Positions 6,059-7,913 of a stretch of DNA of 7,913 nt are shown here, piece by piece. The translations under genes and the position numbers were made by a program. Every line of letters begins with the position of its first letter. The first letter of the stretch is position 1. The notes under the pieces were generated by a model that saw only the letters and a program-made list of their open reading frames with translations, was not told the origin of the DNA and made no database searches. Source of the DNA: Planctomycetota bacterium (GTDB taxonomy: Bacteria; Planctomycetota; Planctomycetia; Pirellulales; Thermoguttaceae); the NCBI GenBank assembly GCA_021784975.1, contig JAJYGU010000172.1, positions 1 through 7,913 on the forward strand. The letters are read 5' to 3'.

Positions 6059-6307
6059 GTGGACGAATCTTTGCATCTCGCACCACTGACCGGCGAGGCC
6101 GCGGTTGGCCATTTTGCCCTTCCCCCGCTACCGTTGTATCTGGTCGAGCGTCGCAACGCCGACACCCTTTTAGTCCGCGTCCGTTCTGTCGACCGGCAAG
6201 GTCGGCTCCTGCCTGACGCGGTCTTCACCTTCCGAAAAGGCGAGCCTCAGTACGAACATTGGGCAAGACGGGCAGGTCAGGGCGGAGTTCGGAAGGGGGA
6301 GGGATGA
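6059..6307 (+). CDS. Small doubtful gene or gene remnant
   Basis: A frame of 82 codons from a GTG at 6059 reads protein-like in its middle: LPLYLVERRNADTLLVRVRS and a following PDAVFTFRKGEPQYEHWARR near its C-terminal half, without low complexity. No family is recognised. Support for a start is poor: the GTG has only AAGG about 12 bases upstream, and a TTG at 5972 lies in the hairpin stem at 5968-5982. The last dozen codons and the stop fall in another palindrome (6285-6343), so the C-terminus is probably repeat-derived. It may be a decayed 3' part of a longer gene or a genuine small protein. Confidence 0.35.
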   Translation: MDESLHLAPLTGEAAVGHFALPPLPLYLVERRNADTLLVRVRSVDRQGRLLPDAVFTFRKGEPQYEHWARRAGQGGVRKGEG

Positions 6308-6343
6308 GGGTTTTCATCCTTCCGCCTTCCGCCCTCCGAACTC
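6285..6343. repeat. Imperfect hairpin before the CheB-CheR promoter
   Basis: The outer stem pairs 6285-6293 (GAGTTCGGA) with 6335-6343, and the inner stem pairs 6302-6307 (GGATGA) with 6314-6319. Between them the left side is purine-rich and the right side is a CCTTCCGCC-type pyrimidine run that can pair further with bulges. It could end transcription coming from the left. The stop of the small frame at 6305-6307 is in the inner stem. Confidence 0.6.
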
Positions 6344-6372
6344 ATCCTTTCTTTCCGCCTTTCCCCGCCTCC

Positions 6373-6401
6373 CTGACAGAACCGTCATCGACGTATAGAA
6401 T
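6373..6401 (+). promoter_or_regulatory. Candidate sigma-70 promoter for the CheB-CheR gene
   Basis: CTGACA (6373-6378) and TAGAAT (6396-6401) are separated by 17 bases; each matches the consensus at 5 of 6 positions. The AT-rich patch at 6394-6407 stands out in GC-rich DNA. Transcription would start near 6408, leaving a leader of about 110 bases before the ATG at 6519. Confidence 0.45.
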
Positions 6402-6518
6402 AATAAGTGGTGATTTGGACGTGATTTGCGTCATGGGTGGGCAGTGGTGGTCTTGGCCCGCTGAGTCAAACTCCCTGCGGAGCGTCCGGCTTCAATCCTG
6501 AGTCCGGAGGAGAGCGAC

Positions 6519-7913
6519 ATGGCTAGCAAGAAGAAGAGCAATCCGCCCAAACGCGGCAAGGGGGCGGCTGCCAAGCGTGAAACTTCAGCCAGCGATCCGG
6601 GAGTTCTCGGCGATGGCCGAAAGGTCGTCGAGGACGAGGCCGCTTTGACCGCGGTAGAAGCCGACGATGGTGCCGAAGCGGATGTGGCAAGTGTTGACGG
6701 CGCGCAGCAAGCCGACATCAGCGCGGCCGCCCGCCATGTGAAATTCCCGGTGGTGGGCATTGGTGCTTCGGCCGGAGGCTTGGAGGCCTTGCAGATCTTC
6801 TTCGGGAACATGCCGCCGGACAGCGGGGCGGCCTTCGTGGTGGTCACCCATCAGCATCCGGGCCACGTCAGCCTGTTGCCCGAGTTGTTGAGCAAGGCCA
6901 CCCGGATGTCGGTGGTCGAGGCCCGTGACGGATTGGTGGTGGAGCCCAACCATGTGTACGTCGGGCCGCCCGGTGGCCTGTTGGGGATCACCTCCGGCGT
7001 GTTGCGCCGCTTGGAAGGCGAAACGACGCTGACGCCGCACCTGCCGATCGACTATTTCTTCCGCTCGTTGGCCACCGATCAGCGCGAACACGCCATCTGC
7101 GTGGTCCTCTCCGGCACCGGGACCGACGGCACCTTGGGCATGCGGGCGGTCAAGGCGGAGACCGGCATGGCCATGGTGCAGGAACCGCCGTCAGCGAAAT
7201 ACGCCGGCATGCCCACCAGCGCCTCGGCCACCGGTTTGGCCGATTACGTGTTGCCGGCCGAGGCCATGCCCGCCCAGTTGGTCGCCTACACCAAAGGACC
7301 GTATCTGAAGCCGCGGACGCCGGCAGTGGAAGCCCCGCTGCTGCCCAAGGAACCGCTGCAGCGGATGCTGATTCTGCTCAGGGCCCGGACCGGCCACGAC
7401 TTTACCTGCTACAAGCTGACGACCATCCGGCGGCGGATCGAGCGGCGGATGAACGTCCACCAGATCAAAGAGCCGCACGAGTATCTCCGCTACTTGCAGG
7501 AGAACCCGCACGAGATCGACATGCTCTTCGGCGAGCTGCTGATCAGCGTGACCAGCTTCTTCCGCGACAGCCAGGCCTTCGACGCCCTAATGGTCAAGCC
7601 GCTGCCGGAGCTGATGGAGTCCCGCGCCGACGACCACACCTTTCGCGTCTGGGTGCCGGGCTGCGCCAGCGGTGAGGAGGCCTACTCGATCGCCATCCTG
7701 CTGCACGAGTGCATGGAGAAGCTGAAACACCGCTTCGACGTACAGATCTTCGGCACCGATCTGGACGCCCACGCCATCGAGGCCGCGCGGGCGGGCGTTT
7801 ACTCGGGTGGCATCACCGCCGACGTCTCCAAGGAACGGCTGGATCGCTACTTCCTGCACGAAGACAATTTTTACCGTGTCCGCAAGGATATCCGCGAGAT
7901 GCTGGTCTTCGCT
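6519..7913 (+). CDS. CheB-CheR fusion (methylesterase/methyltransferase), 3' end beyond window
   Basis: The visible 465 residues have no stop. Residues 1-73 are a charged Lys/Ala/Asp/Glu-rich lead without a receiver domain. Residues about 75-260 are a CheB methylesterase domain with the triad Ser84 (GASAGG), His111 (VVVTHQHPGH) and Asp203 (SGTGTDGTLG). Residues about 275-465 are a CheR methyltransferase: the N-terminal helical part (TTIRRRIERRM at 301-311, LLISVTSFFRD at 340-350), the S-adenosylmethionine loop GCASGEEAYSIA at 381-392, and FGTDLDAHAIEAARAGVY at 411-428. Such fusions usually continue into PAS and histidine-kinase parts; that cannot be seen here. They are thought to modulate sensory signalling by adding and removing methyl groups on glutamates. 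The ATG at 6519 follows GGAGGAG (6506-6512) with a 6-base spacer. No other chemotaxis gene is in the window. Confidence 0.95.
   Translation, partial: MASKKKSNPPKRGKGAAAKRETSASDPGVLGDGRKVVEDEAALTAVEADDGAEADVASVDGAQQADISAAARHVKFPVVGIGASAGGLEALQIFFGNMPPDSGAAFVVVTHQHPGHVSLLPELLSKATRMSVVEARDGLVVEPNHVYVGPPGGLLGITSGVLRRLEGETTLTPHLPIDYFFRSLATDQREHAICVVLSGTGTDGTLGMRAVKAETGMAMVQEPPSAKYAGMPTSASATGLADYVLPAEAMPAQLVAYTKGPYLKPRTPAVEAPLLPKEPLQRMLILLRARTGHDFTCYKLTTIRRRIERRMNVHQIKEPHEYLRYLQENPHEIDMLFGELLISVTSFFRDSQAFDALMVKPLPELMESRADDHTFRVWVPGCASGEEAYSIAILLHECMEKLKHRFDVQIFGTDLDAHAIEAARAGVYSGGITADVSKERLDRYFLHEDNFYRVRKDIREMLVFA

Noticed and set aside
5866..6228. - strand open frame of 120 codons
   Set aside because: It is Arg/Ser/Thr-rich, crosses the alkyltransferase 3' end and a hairpin, and shows no ribosome site or protein-like pattern.
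5384..6307. Stop-codon read-through joining the alkyltransferase to the following in-frame region
   Set aside because: The two are in the same frame, but the alkyltransferase is complete at its stop and nothing around the TGA suggests recoding.
1..7913. tRNA or rRNA genes
   Set aside because: No cloverleaf with TTCGA-type arm and CCA end, and no recognisable rRNA segment, was seen.

Overview
The window looks like chromosomal DNA from a GC-rich bacterium, most likely a planctomycete. This rests on three things: a proline/alanine-rich lipoprotein whose C-terminal domain resembles proteins I recall mainly from planctomycetes, many intergenic palindromic repeat families, and a CheB-CheR fusion gene. 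The lineage is an inference; there is no rRNA or other taxonomic marker here.

Left to right: (1) 1-112, nested inverted repeats overlapping the 5' end of a + strand gene for a divergent polysaccharide-deacetylase-like protein (to 1207). (2) 1208-1526, a gene-free stretch with seven consecutive stem-loops. (3) A - strand block: an unknown conserved protein (5264-4521), surE (4512-3742) and a lipoprotein gene (2132-1527). The first two form a tight operon with a near-consensus promoter at 5342-5371 and a 12-bp leader hairpin. The lipoprotein lies downstream on the same strand but is now separated from surE by an IS4-family insertion sequence (about 2190-3636) that sits inside one arm of a long genomic palindrome. 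(4) 5384-5929 +, an O6-alkylguanine-DNA alkyltransferase gene transcribed divergently from the surE operon. (5) 5930-6518, two hairpins around a small doubtful reading frame, then a promoter. (6) 6519 to the right edge +, the first 465 codons of a CheB-CheR fusion protein, cut by the window end.

The genes are mostly housekeeping or regulatory: nucleotide phosphatase, DNA alkyl repair, chemotaxis-type signalling and cell envelope. I see no convincing new defence or biosynthetic system. The more interesting signals are non-coding: the insertion into a palindrome whose 31-bp stem can be rebuilt exactly, the stem-loop array, the structured operon leader with a U9 loop, and the inverted repeats at the start of the first gene.
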